A program made the translations under genes and the position numbers. This document shows positions 9,360 to 18,495 of a stretch of DNA of 64,000 nt, piece by piece. Under the pieces are notes generated by a model. The model did no database searches. It saw nothing but the letters and a program-made list of their open reading frames with translations, and had not been told where the DNA came from. How positions within the stretch are numbered: the first letter of the stretch is position 1; each line of letters begins with the position of its first letter. Origin of the DNA: Paraburkholderia sprentiae WSM5005 (GTDB lineage: Bacteria > Pseudomonadota > Gammaproteobacteria > Burkholderiales > Burkholderiaceae); assembly GCF_001865575.2 (NCBI RefSeq), contig NZ_CP017561.2, positions 1,116,001 to 1,180,000 of the forward strand, written 5' to 3'.

Positions 9360-9847
9360 GCGAAGATCTCCATCAAAGGGGCTTCATAGCGGGACTTGAT
9401 CAGCGCGATGAGCGCTGCTTCGTCGTCGAGATCGAGCACGTGAACGGCGAGGCGAGTGCGGTCGTCGCTGAGTTCGGCACACAGTGTGCCGGGGCTCAGC
9501 GAGACCACGCTGATGAGTATCGTGAGCGCGATCTCGTGGGTGCTATCGAGCGGCACCTCGATGAACGCGGGGCGCAGCCGTTTCGTCGGGCCGAGCACGA
9601 GCAGCGCGACCTCGACGTTGGCCACGATGATGTCGATGAACACGTGCCAGGCGAGACGCGCGAGCAGCCACGGCCGACCCACGCGCACCGGCCGCAGCCA
9701 CAAGCCTTCGGCGACGCTAAACGAGATCACGCCGCCGAGCACCGCGCCGAGCAGCAGATTGCCCGGCGAGACGTCGTTCATCAGCAGCACCCAGCACATG
9801 ATCAGCACGACGGTGAGCCACGGGTGGGGGAAGAGCCTTTTCAGCAT
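9353..9847 (-). CDS. mnhE: Cation/proton antiporter subunit E
   Basis: A 164-residue MnhE/PhaE-type protein. It has an N-terminal hydrophobic hairpin (including NLLLGAVLGGVISFSVAEG), a third segment DIIVANVEVALLVLG, and a soluble C-terminal domain with SLSPGTLCAELSDDRTRLAV, the most conserved part of the family. It overlaps mnhF by seven bases and starts 12 bases after mnhD. It belongs to the membrane complex of the Mrp-type antiporter. Confidence 0.93.
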   Translation of the reverse strand: MLKRLFPHPWLTVVLIMCWVLLMNDVSPGNLLLGAVLGGVISFSVAEGLWLRPVRVGRPWLLARLAWHVFIDIIVANVEVALLVLGPTKRLRPAFIEVPLDSTHEIALTILISVVSLSPGTLCAELSDDRTRLAVHVLDLDDEAALIALIKSRYEAPLMEIFAC

Positions 9848-9859
9848 CGTCAGTTCCCC

Positions 9860-11641
9860 TTAACGGGGTCCGCCGGTGCAGCCTGCGCTGTCGGCGCAGC
9901 GCTTGCCCGGGGGCAAGATCGCGTGCACATAAGCGGCGCGATCGAAGAGCTGCGCCGCCGTATCGCTCAGATAGTGCCGCACCGCGCCCGCGCCGAGCGA
10001 AATAGCCACGACGCAGCCGAGCAGCAGAGCACAGGCGGCGAGCTTCGCGTTGCTGCCCCTCGGTGCGCGCTCGTGCTGACCGGCGGCGGCGCGCGCGGCC
10101 GGCGCGGCCCACATCAGGCGCGTGCCCGCGCGGCTCAGCGCAACGATCGACAGCAGGCTCGACAGCAGAACGGCGGGCCACAGCACGGCAGCCGCGCCGC
10201 TCGGCGTGGCGGCCAGCACCATTGCCTTGCCGAGGAAACCCGAAAGCGGCGGCAGGCCCGCGGCGCCCACCGCGGCGATCAGATAGAGCAGCGCGGCGAG
10301 GTTCGACGGCCACGGCGCATGCGGCCGCGCGGACGTTGCAACAGTCGCTTCGGTCTCGGCGCGAGCGGCTTGCACGGCAAGCACGGCGAGCGCGCCGGCC
10401 GTCTCGACCTGCAGTGGCTGCACGCGCGCAAGTGTCGCTACCGCCTCGCCGTCCGGGGCGGGCGAGATGGCCACCCCAAACGCATCGTCGAGCGCTTCGA
10501 GCGAGCCAGGCTCGATCGCAGCGGCATCGGCGGAAACAGTGGCGCGGGCGGCAGGGGCGGCCTGCGGCGTCGAGGCTTGCTCCGGTTCGAGCGTGTCCGC
10601 GAGCAGGAACAGCGCGCCTGTGCAGAGCGTCGTGCTGATCAGGTAGTAAAGCAGCGCGCTCCATGCAAGCGGCGTCTGTTGCGCGACCGCCGCGATCAGC
10701 AGCCCCACGGAGACCAGCACCAGATAGCCCGTCGTGGTCTTCAGACTCGACACCGCGAGCGCGCCCAGTGCGCCGAACACAATCGTCGCGATCGCGAGCC
10801 ACCACGCCCACTGATGCATGAAGGCGTCGAGCACGCCGCCCGCCGCGCCGAACACGAGGGCGTCGCAGCGCAGCATCGCGTAAATGCCGACCTTGGTCAT
10901 GATCGCGAACAGCGCGGCCACCGGACCGATCGCGCTGCGGTATGCCTGCGGCAGCCAGAACGACATCGGAAACACCGCGGCCTTGAGGCCGAACACGAGC
11001 ATCAGCGTCGCGCCCGCGAACTGCGCGAGCGGCAGCGACGCCGGGCCGAGACGCGTAACGCGTTCGCCCATGTCGGCCATGTTGAGCGTGCCGGTGATGC
11101 CGTAGAGCACGCCGATCGCAATCAGGAAGAACGACGAGCCGACGAGGTTCATCAACAGATAGTGCAGCCCGTTGCGCACGCGTCGCGCGCCGCCACCGTG
11201 CAGCAGCAGCGCGTACGACGCGATCAGCAGCAGTTCGAAGAACACGAACAGATTGAAGAGGTCGCCCGCGAGAAACGCGCCGTTCAGGCCCATCAGTTGG
11301 AACTGGAACAGCGCACGGAAATGACGCCCGCGCCTCGCGTCCTCGCTCGAGGTGCCGAGCAGGCAGCAGAGCGCGAGCACCGCGGTGAGCACCAGCATCA
11401 GCGCGCCGAGCCGGTCGAGTTGCAGCACGATGCCGAACGGCGCGGGCCATGCGCCAAGCGCGTAGCTGACGACCTCGCCTTGTGCCGCGCGCGCCATCAA
11501 CAGACACGCGACGGGCAGCAGCGCGACGCTGGCGGCCACGTTCAGCGCGCGTTGCAGGCGTTTCGCTCGCAACGGCAACGCGACGATGAGCCCCGCGCAG
11601 AAAAGCGGAATCAGGATCGGGAGCAGCAGGACGTGATTCAT
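9860..11641 (-). CDS. mnhD: Cation/proton antiporter subunit D (NuoM/N-like)
   Basis: A 593-residue proton-translocating subunit related to NADH dehydrogenase NuoL/M/N. Family motifs include FNLFVFFELLLIASYALLL with the conserved membrane Glu, and GLKAAVFPMSFWLPQAY with a conserved Lys. It is about 90 residues longer than usual for the family. An Ala/Glu-rich, probably unstructured segment (about residues 350-440, near QASTPQAAPAARATVSADAA) interrupts the membrane core before PLSGFLGKAMVL. Start ATG at 11641 overlaps the mnhC stop by four bases. The insertion should be a loop between membrane helices and keeps the frame open; its role is unknown. Confidence 0.93.
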   Translation of the reverse strand: MNHVLLLPILIPLFCAGLIVALPLRAKRLQRALNVAASVALLPVACLLMARAAQGEVVSYALGAWPAPFGIVLQLDRLGALMLVLTAVLALCCLLGTSSEDARRGRHFRALFQFQLMGLNGAFLAGDLFNLFVFFELLLIASYALLLHGGGARRVRNGLHYLLMNLVGSSFFLIAIGVLYGITGTLNMADMGERVTRLGPASLPLAQFAGATLMLVFGLKAAVFPMSFWLPQAYRSAIGPVAALFAIMTKVGIYAMLRCDALVFGAAGGVLDAFMHQWAWWLAIATIVFGALGALAVSSLKTTTGYLVLVSVGLLIAAVAQQTPLAWSALLYYLISTTLCTGALFLLADTLEPEQASTPQAAPAARATVSADAAAIEPGSLEALDDAFGVAISPAPDGEAVATLARVQPLQVETAGALAVLAVQAARAETEATVATSARPHAPWPSNLAALLYLIAAVGAAGLPPLSGFLGKAMVLAATPSGAAAVLWPAVLLSSLLSIVALSRAGTRLMWAAPAARAAAGQHERAPRGSNAKLAACALLLGCVVAISLGAGAVRHYLSDTAAQLFDRAAYVHAILPPGKRCADSAGCTGGPR

Positions 11642-11970
11642 TCGGCGCGCGTCTCCTCGCCATTGACGTGATCGTTGCCCGTGATCGAAAACGAGCGTAG
11701 CGCGAGCACCACGGTGAAGGCCGTCATCGCGAAGCCGATCACGATCGCCGTCAGGACCAGCGCCTGCGGCACCGGATCGACGTATTGCGCCCCCGCCACG
11801 ATGACCGCCGGCTTGCCGATCGCGAGCCGGCCCATGCCGAGCAGGAACAGGTTGATCGCATACGAGAACAGCGTGATGCCAAGAATCACGGGCAATACGC
11901 GCGCGCTCAGCAGCAGGTAGATGCCGCAGGTGCAAAGCACGCCGATCGCAATGGCAAAGGCGGCTTCCAT
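11638..11970 (-). CDS. mnhC: Cation/proton antiporter subunit C (NuoK-like)
   Basis: A 110-residue protein with three hydrophobic segments, matching MnhC/PhaC and the NuoK fold. Typical stretches are LFSYAINLFLLGMGRL and YVDPVPQALVLTAIVIGFA, the latter being the best conserved motif of the family. The ATG at 11970 shares one base with the stop of the upstream fused subunit, and its stop overlaps mnhD by four bases, so the three genes are translationally coupled. Confidence 0.93.
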   Translation of the reverse strand: MEAAFAIAIGVLCTCGIYLLLSARVLPVILGITLFSYAINLFLLGMGRLAIGKPAVIVAGAQYVDPVPQALVLTAIVIGFAMTAFTVVLALRSFSITGNDHVNGEETRAE

Positions 11971-14780
11971 CAGCTTTTCTCCACGGATTGCATGTCTTTG
12001 TCGCGCACGCCGAGGTGCGAGACGATCGTTAGTGTCGTGCCGACCACCGCGCCCATGACGCCTAGGTCGAACAGCATCGCCGTGGACAGTTCGATTTCTC
12101 CGATCAGCGGCACATGCAGGTGCCCGAACGCACTGGTCAAAAACGGCCGGCCGAATGCGAAACTGCCGAGCCCCGTCGTCGCCGCGATCAGCAGGCCGAT
12201 TCCCGCGAGCGCGCGGTAGTTGACGCGGATGCGCGATTCGGTCCACAGCACGCCGCTCGCGACGTACTGCAGCAACAGCGCGATCGAGATGATCAGCGAC
12301 GCGATGAAGCCGCCGCCGGGCAGGTTATGGCCGCGCAGGAACACGAATACGGCGACGAGCACCGTGAGCGGCAGCATCAGCCGCGCGAGGATTGCGAGCA
12401 TCAGCGGATGCGATTGCGACGACCACGGCAAACCGTCCGGCCCCGCCTCGGGCGACTTCAGGCGCAGTCCGCGCAGCAGCGCTTTGACGGCAAGCCCCGC
12501 GACCACGAGCACGCTGATTTCGACCATCGTATCGAAGCCGCGGAAGTCCACGAGGATCACGTTGACGACGTTGTGCCCGCCGCTGCCGGGCAGCGCGTTG
12601 GCAAGGAAGTACGGTGCGATGCCCGCGACGGGCGCGCTGGTCATGATCCGGTACGTCACACCGGCGAGCAGCAGGCCGCCCGCGAGCGCCAGCACGCCGT
12701 TGCGCAGCCGGGCGGGGAGCGGCTCGACGGCGCTTTGCCGCGCGGGCAGAAAATAGACGGCCAGCACGAGCAGCAGGATCGTGACCACTTCGACGGAGAT
12801 CTGCGTAAGCGCGAGATCAGGCGCGGAGAAGCGCACGAAGGCGAGCGACACGAGCAGACCACAGGTGCTCAGCATGATGAGTGCGTACAGCGTGCGCGCC
12901 CGCACCAGCACCACGCCGAGTGCGAGCAGCGACATCAGCACGAGCCCGCCGAGTGTGAGCGGATCGAGCGGCAGGCGCGTGTGGCTGCCGCTCGAGGCGT
13001 CGAGCGCGACCGGAGCGATCAGCGACACGCCCGGCACGATCAGCATCGCCGCGATCATCCAGGCAAGGTACGCCGGCAACGAGCGCGTCTCGAACACGCG
13101 CACGATCACGCCCGCGCTGCGTTCGAGACGCTGCACGACGTGCTCGAAAATTTCGCTCGCGTTCAACTCGGTGAGCGCGGTGCGATGGTGGCGGAATGCA
13201 TTGCGGCGAAAGAAAAACAGGGCTGCGCCCGCCGCGAACGACACCGCGCTCATCACGAGCGGCGTATTGATGCCGTGCCACAGGCTCAGGCTGTAGTCGG
13301 GCAGCTTGCCGCCGAGTGCGAACCACGCGGCCGACGCGAGCAGCCTGCCGATGCTTTGCTGCGGGAACAGGCCGATCAGCAGGCATAGCGCCACCAGAAT
13401 TTCGACCGGCAGCCTCATGAAGCGCGGTGCCTCATGCGGCGGATAGTGCGGCAGATCGTGCGGCGTCTCGCCGTCGAAGAACACACCCCAGACGAAGCGC
13501 AGCGAGTACGCGACGGACAGCGCCGCGGCCACGACCGCGATGACCGGCACGGCGAAGTTCAGCGGCCCGAACATGCTTTGCGCGAGTGTTTCGCCGAAGA
13601 ACATTTCCTTGGAGAGAAAGCCGTTGAGCAGCGGCACGCCGGCCATCGACAGCGACGCCACGCACGCGAGCGCGGCCGTATGCGGCAGGTACCTGCGCAG
13701 GCCGCGCAGACGGCCCAGATCGCGCGTGCCGGTTTCATGATCGACGATGCCCGCGGCCATGAAGAGCGAGGCCTTGAACACGGCGTGGTTGACCGTATGA
13801 AAGAGCGCGGCGACGGTCGAGAGCTGCGTATCGAGGCCGAACAGCAGCACGATCAGGCCGAGATGGCTGATGGTCGAATACGCGAGCAGGCCCTTCAGAT
13901 CGCGCTGCAACAGCGCCATCCCGGCACCGCCCACGAGCGTGACGAGCCCGGCGAGCGTAGCCGTGTACGCCCACAGGTGCGTCCCTTCGAAGACCGGATA
14001 GAGACGCGCGAGCAGGAACACGCCGGCCTTCACCATCGTCGCCGAATGCAGATAGGCCGACACCGGCGTGGGTGCCGACATCGCGTGCGGCAACCAGAAA
14101 TGGAAAGGGAACTGCGCCGACTTCGTGAACGCCGCGAACAGCGTGAGCAGCACGATGGCGGGGTAGAGCGGATGGTGTTGCACCGTGTCGACCTGGGCGA
14201 GGACGTCGTTCAGCTCGTAGCTGCCGCATACGTGGCCGAGCAACAGCACGGCCGCGAGCAGCGCGAGGCCACCCGCGCCGGTGACGGTGAGCGCCATGCG
14301 CGCGCCGCGCCTCGCATCGGGCCGCGACGGCCAGGAGCCGATCAGCAGGAACGAGACGAGGCTCGTGAGCTCCCAGAAGATCACGAGCAGCAGCAGGTTG
14401 TTCGACAGCACGACGCCGAGCATCGCGCCCATGAAGAGCAGAAGCAGCAGGTACAGACGCGGCAACGCATCGCTGTCGGCGAGGTAATAGCGCGCGTAGA
14501 TGAACACGAGCAAGCCGATCGCGAGCACCAGCAGCGCAAACATGAACGATAGGCCATCGAGGCGCAGCGACAGCGCGAGGCCGATGTCGGGCACCCAGTC
14601 GTGGCGCCATTGCATCACTTCGTGGTCGGCGAGACCCACGCGCGCAGTGAGCAGCAGCCCGCAGCCGAACCACGCCGCCGCGAACGTGATCCACGTGCAG
14701 AGCGCGGCAGCGCGCCGCCTCGTGAGCGCAACCAGTGCCGCTGCCATGAACGGAAGCAGGACGAGCCAGCCCAATATCAT
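11970..14780 (-). CDS. mnhA: Cation/proton antiporter subunit A, fused A-B form
   Basis: A 936-residue protein. The N-terminal two thirds is a NuoL-like proton-translocating domain with LLLLVIFWELTSLVSFLLIG, KSAQFPFHFWLPHAMSAPTP and YLHSATMVKAGVFLLARLYP. A further membrane region includes APDLALTQISVEVVTILLLV. The C-terminal part corresponds to the separate MnhB subunit (GHNLPGGGFIASLIISIALL). Fusion of A and B is typical of Pha-type antiporters in rhizobia and many beta-proteobacteria. The start is the ATG at 14780, preceded by GGAGGG. First gene of the operon A/B-C-D-E-F-G. The complex exchanges K+ or Na+ for H+ and serves pH and salt tolerance; the ion cannot be read from sequence. Confidence 0.94.
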   Translation of the reverse strand: MILGWLVLLPFMAAALVALTRRRAAALCTWITFAAAWFGCGLLLTARVGLADHEVMQWRHDWVPDIGLALSLRLDGLSFMFALLVLAIGLLVFIYARYYLADSDALPRLYLLLLLFMGAMLGVVLSNNLLLLVIFWELTSLVSFLLIGSWPSRPDARRGARMALTVTGAGGLALLAAVLLLGHVCGSYELNDVLAQVDTVQHHPLYPAIVLLTLFAAFTKSAQFPFHFWLPHAMSAPTPVSAYLHSATMVKAGVFLLARLYPVFEGTHLWAYTATLAGLVTLVGGAGMALLQRDLKGLLAYSTISHLGLIVLLFGLDTQLSTVAALFHTVNHAVFKASLFMAAGIVDHETGTRDLGRLRGLRRYLPHTAALACVASLSMAGVPLLNGFLSKEMFFGETLAQSMFGPLNFAVPVIAVVAAALSVAYSLRFVWGVFFDGETPHDLPHYPPHEAPRFMRLPVEILVALCLLIGLFPQQSIGRLLASAAWFALGGKLPDYSLSLWHGINTPLVMSAVSFAAGAALFFFRRNAFRHHRTALTELNASEIFEHVVQRLERSAGVIVRVFETRSLPAYLAWMIAAMLIVPGVSLIAPVALDASSGSHTRLPLDPLTLGGLVLMSLLALGVVLVRARTLYALIMLSTCGLLVSLAFVRFSAPDLALTQISVEVVTILLLVLAVYFLPARQSAVEPLPARLRNGVLALAGGLLLAGVTYRIMTSAPVAGIAPYFLANALPGSGGHNVVNVILVDFRGFDTMVEISVLVVAGLAVKALLRGLRLKSPEAGPDGLPWSSQSHPLMLAILARLMLPLTVLVAVFVFLRGHNLPGGGFIASLIISIALLLQYVASGVLWTESRIRVNYRALAGIGLLIAATTGLGSFAFGRPFLTSAFGHLHVPLIGEIELSTAMLFDLGVMGAVVGTTLTIVSHLGVRDKDMQSVEKS

Positions 14781-15062
14781 TCGATGCCCTCCGGAAATTC
14801 GAGTGCGCGTTAGACAGTGTGGCTGGCCGGCGGGAGGTAGGCGGGTGTGCCGCCTGGCGGATGGCCGCCCACGGCGCACAATCATAGCCGCAAACAGATC
14901 GGCAACTCACATCGATGCATGAGGCATAAATATACGCAGTGATATACGCAGTGCGAGGCGCAGCGAGCCCGACTGATCGCCAATCAAGCTTATCTTCCGA
15001 TCTTGCTCTAAACTGGCGCCGCCCAATCCACGCCCGATGCGCGACGTCACGAGCAACATCCC

Positions 15063-16325
15063 ATGCCCCCAGTCTTCACCGATCCCGCCGATTCTCCAAA
15101 TTTCAGCCTGCCGAAACACCCGCCGTTCCAGCGTTTCTGGTGCACCCGGATCCTGTCGTCGCTGTCGTTCCAGATGCTCGCGGTCGCGATGGGCTGGCAT
15201 GTCTACGCGCTCACGCATAGCGCATTTGCACTTGGCCTCGTCGGCCTCGCGCAGTTCCTGCCGATGTTCCTGCTGACCCTCGTCGTCGGTCATGTCGCCG
15301 ATCGTTACGATCGGCGCCGCATCGCCGCCGTCTGCCAGAGCCTCGAAAGCGTCGCTGCATTGCTGTTCGCGATCGGCACCTTCAGCGGCTGGATCAGCGC
15401 GCCGGTCATCTATGTGCTGGCTGCCTGCGTCGGCGCGGCGCGCGCATTCGAATCGCCGGCCGTATCGTCGCTGCTCCCGGCCGTGGTGCCGCGCGGCTAT
15501 CTGCCGAAGGCGACCGCATGGGCCACCTCCGCCAATCAGACTGCGCAGATCGCCGGGCCCGCGCTCGGCGGTCTGCTGTATGGCATCGGTCCGGGCGCCG
15601 CGTATCTCGCGTGCACCCTGTCGTTCGCGGCTGCGGCGACGTCCGTGTGGCGCATCCCGCTGCAGACGAAGCCGGCGAGCCGCGCGCCTGTCACGCTCGA
15701 GTCGATCTTCTCGGGCATCGCGTTCATTCGTCGCGAGCCGGTGATTCTCGGCGCGCTGTCGCTCGATCTGTTCGCGGTGCTGTTCGGCGGCGCGACCGCG
15801 TTACTGCCGATCTTCGCGCGCGACGTGCTGCATGCGGGGCCGATCGGTCTCGGCTTATTGCGCTCGGGCACCGCGATCGGCGCGCTCGCGGGCACCATCT
15901 GGCTCGCCCATTTCCCGTTGCGCAACCGGCCCGGCGCGGCGATGTTCGGCGGCGTGATCGCGTTCGGCATCGCGACGCTCGTATTCGGGCTGTCGCATCA
16001 GTTCCTGGTGTCGCTGCTCGCGCTGATGGTGCTCGGTGCGTCGGACACGATCAGCGTGGTGGTGCGGCTGTCGCTGGTGCAACTGCGCACGCCCGATGAC
16101 ATGCTCGGCCGCGTCAACGCGGTCAACTCGTTGTTCATTGGGACCTCGAATCAATTGGGCGAGTTCGAATCGGGCCTGACCGCCGGATGGTGGGGCGCGC
16201 AGCCGGCGGTGCTGGTCGGCGGTGTCGCGACGATCGCGATCGCGCTGTTGTGGATGCGGTTCTTCCCCGAACTGCGGCACACGCGCACGCTCGAACGCGA
16301 AGAGGCGCTCGTGGCGAGCGCCTGA
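15063..16325 (+). CDS. MFS exporter, EntS-like (MFS_3 type)
   Basis: A 420-residue major facilitator protein with about 12 membrane segments. The loop 2-3 signature appears as GHVADRYDRRRIA. Other family-like parts are ARAFESPAVSSLLPAVVPR and NQTAQIAGPALGGLLYGIG, which fit the EntS/MFS_3 branch of exporters. The substrate is unknown; members export siderophores, drugs or metabolites. It is divergent from the antiporter operon, with 282 bases between them in which no gene or clear site was seen. An MFS protein of this kind alone, without siderophore genes nearby, gives no functional clue. Confidence 0.85.
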   Translation: MPPVFTDPADSPNFSLPKHPPFQRFWCTRILSSLSFQMLAVAMGWHVYALTHSAFALGLVGLAQFLPMFLLTLVVGHVADRYDRRRIAAVCQSLESVAALLFAIGTFSGWISAPVIYVLAACVGAARAFESPAVSSLLPAVVPRGYLPKATAWATSANQTAQIAGPALGGLLYGIGPGAAYLACTLSFAAAATSVWRIPLQTKPASRAPVTLESIFSGIAFIRREPVILGALSLDLFAVLFGGATALLPIFARDVLHAGPIGLGLLRSGTAIGALAGTIWLAHFPLRNRPGAAMFGGVIAFGIATLVFGLSHQFLVSLLALMVLGASDTISVVVRLSLVQLRTPDDMLGRVNAVNSLFIGTSNQLGEFESGLTAGWWGAQPAVLVGGVATIAIALLWMRFFPELRHTRTLEREEALVASA

Positions 16326-16495
16326 GTGCGAGACCTTGGGCGCCATCGCGCGATCGGCTCGCTATCGGGATGCCTGAGCAACGCGCGGCGCTCGACGGCT
16401 TTCGTGCGCGCAAGCGGCGCCATACGACGGGCGCCGAGACCGGCCGCATGGACTTCTCGGTCGAGCTTGCCGCGCATCGTTAAAAGCGTCGGCGG

Positions 16496-16527
16496 GCGGC
16501 AGACGTTGCGTTAGCGTCGGCTGCCGC
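16496..16527. terminator. Hairpin between convergent genes
   Basis: Arms GCGGCAGACG (16496-16505) and CGGCTGCCGC (16518-16527) pair with one mismatch around a 12-base loop. It sits between the ends of the MFS and cheV genes, where a bidirectional terminator would be expected. No T-run is present on either strand. Confidence 0.35.
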
Positions 16528-16557
16528 GATCCGGTCCGCTGCTCGGCACCGCAGGCA

Positions 16558-17550
16558 TCAAGCCACCGCCGCGTTCGCCGGCGCAGCGCCCAGCGCATCA
16601 CGGATCGCATCGGCGAGCTCGCTCGCCGCGAACTTCGCGACATAGCCGTTCGCGCCCGCGTTCTTCACATGCGCCTCATTCGCCGCGCCCGTCAGCGACG
16701 AATGAATGATCACCGGAATGTCGCGCGTCCGTTCGTCGGCCTTGATCTGGCGCGTCAGCATGAAGCCGTCCATTTCCGGCATCTCGAGATCGGTCAGTAC
16801 CAGCGCGATGCTGTCTTTCGCCCGCGTGCCGTTTCGCTGCGCGTCGCGCGCGACCTGCTGGAGCGTTTGCCACGCTTCTTCACCGGTTTTGGTCATGATG
16901 TAGTCGGCGCCGATCGCGGCGAGCGCCTGCTCGATCAGCTTGCGCGCGAAGCCCGAGTCGTCGGCGGCGAGAATCTTCGCGCCGTGGCGGATGCCGAGCG
17001 CTTCGCCGACCGAGGCCGGATCGACGCTCGGATGCTGCGACGGGAACACGTCGCGCAGCACCTGCTCGACGTCGATCACCTGCGCGAGCCGCGAGTCGCC
17101 GGTATTGCCGTCGATGCGCGCGATGCTGGTGACGAGCTTGCCCCCCGCCGAGCCATCGGCCGACAGCACCTGGTTCCATTCGAGCCGCACGATGTCGTCG
17201 ACTTCCTCGACCGCGAAGGCCTGCGTCGAACGCGCGAACTCGGTGACGAGCAGGATGTTCAGCCCGCGCGTCGGCTCGCAGCCCATCAGTCGCGGCAGAT
17301 CGATCACGGGAATGATCTGCCCGCGAATGTCGACCGCGCCCATCACGTACGGCGACGATCCGGCGATCGGCGTGACGGTCGGCATCGTCGAGATTTCGCG
17401 CACCTTGAACACGTTGATCCCATACAGCTCGTGCGCGTCGCTGCCCGGCACGCAGCCGAGGCGGTAGAGCAGCAGCTCGAACTTGTTGGAGCTCGTGAGG
17501 TTGCTTCGTTCGGTGCTGCGCTCGTGGTTGGCACGGTGGTCGTCTGCCAT
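16558..17550 (-). CDS. cheV: Chemotaxis coupling protein CheV (CheW-REC)
   Basis: A 330-residue protein with an N-terminal CheW domain (about residues 20-170, with YGINVFKVREISTMPTVTP and MGAVDIRGQIIPVIDLPRLM). A C-terminal response-regulator receiver domain follows (about residues 190-315, with ILAADDSGFARKLIEQALA). The acceptor aspartate is D254 in VLTDLEMPEMDG, and the conserved Lys region lies near the end (NGYVAKFAASELAD). CheV couples chemoreceptors to CheA and adjusts signalling through phosphorylation. The start is the ATG at 17550. It stands alone; no other chemotaxis gene is in the window. Confidence 0.94.
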   Translation of the reverse strand: MADDHRANHERSTERSNLTSSNKFELLLYRLGCVPGSDAHELYGINVFKVREISTMPTVTPIAGSSPYVMGAVDIRGQIIPVIDLPRLMGCEPTRGLNILLVTEFARSTQAFAVEEVDDIVRLEWNQVLSADGSAGGKLVTSIARIDGNTGDSRLAQVIDVEQVLRDVFPSQHPSVDPASVGEALGIRHGAKILAADDSGFARKLIEQALAAIGADYIMTKTGEEAWQTLQQVARDAQRNGTRAKDSIALVLTDLEMPEMDGFMLTRQIKADERTRDIPVIIHSSLTGAANEAHVKNAGANGYVAKFAASELADAIRDALGAAPANAAVA

Positions 17551-17821
17551 TGGAATCGTCCTCCAGAATTGCGGTGCTGTGCGGTGCCTGTCTATGGTTA
17601 TCGGCCTCGCTCGAAAAAAGTTCAGCACTGCATGGCGGTTTCGGCGGCGCGCGCGGTTCACGCGCATGCCGCAAACGTGTGCGCATTCCTATGAGGGTTA
17701 CTTAAGGTTACAGAAGCGACAGCAGCGTTTCACCTCGCTGGCGACGTGCCTCCTAGAATCGGCAGCGATAAAAGCGTATCCGTCGCTTCGCTTTCAGTTG
17801 CTTTCACCTCAAGGAGAACGT

Positions 17822-18388
17822 ATGAACCGCCTGCCTTCCGTCCTGTTCGCCCGCATTGCCGCCGCCGCATGCTGCGGCGGTCTTCTGACGCTCGCCTCGG
17901 TGGCCAGCGCGCAGGGCGCCGCGCCCGCGGACCCGGCCCGCCTGCATGCCGCAGACCAGACCTTCATCGCGGACGGCACGCAAGCCGTCGCGACGCAGCG
18001 TGATGCCGCGCGTATCGCCACCGCGCGCTCGGCCGACCGCGACGTGAAGGCCTTTGCCGAGCGCGTGTCGAGCGACGACGCGAAGATCACCGACGCATTG
18101 CGCGCGGCGAGTCCTCGCGGTGTGGACGTGCCGAAGAACGATCCCGACGCGGCGGTGCTCGCGAGCATCAACAACCTGCGCGGCGCGGAGTTCGACAAGA
18201 AGTACATCGAGCAGGTCGCGCTCGCGGGTGAACAGAGGGCGCTGTCCGCGTTCCAGGCGGAAATCGCGTCGGGCCGCGACGAGCAGTTGAAGGCCGCCGC
18301 GAAACAGGCGCTGCCGACCATCCAGCAGCACTATGCGATGGCGCAGGATCTCGCGAAGCGCAAGCATCTGTCCGTGGCCGCGCAGTAA
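17822..18388 (+). CDS. Exported DUF4142 protein
   Basis: A 188-residue protein beginning at ATG 17822 behind AAGGAG. A signal peptide (residues 1 to about 31, ending ASVASAQG) directs it to the periplasm. The mature part is a helical, Ala-rich DUF4142 domain, with QTFIADGTQAVATQRDAARI, VKAFAERVSSDDAKI and LPTIQQHYAMAQDLAK. DUF4142 proteins resemble ferritin-like four-helix bundles; their function is not established. The gene is divergent from cheV, separated by 271 bases. Confidence 0.85.
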   Translation: MNRLPSVLFARIAAAACCGGLLTLASVASAQGAAPADPARLHAADQTFIADGTQAVATQRDAARIATARSADRDVKAFAERVSSDDAKITDALRAASPRGVDVPKNDPDAAVLASINNLRGAEFDKKYIEQVALAGEQRALSAFQAEIASGRDEQLKAAAKQALPTIQQHYAMAQDLAKRKHLSVAAQ

Positions 18389-18495
18389 GCGGCGCGGCGT
18401 TGCTACGCGGCAGCGGCGGCGCGTCGAACACCGGCTTTCAGCGATAATCGTGCGCTTCTCCCGACGATTCTTCGCGCCTCCGTTCCAGGTACCGC

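Noticed and set aside
9440..11671. 743-codon open frame on the plus strand over the antiporter operon
   Set aside because: Composition (Arg, Gln, His, Glu) is typical of antisense frames in GC-rich DNA; the minus-strand mnh genes explain the region.
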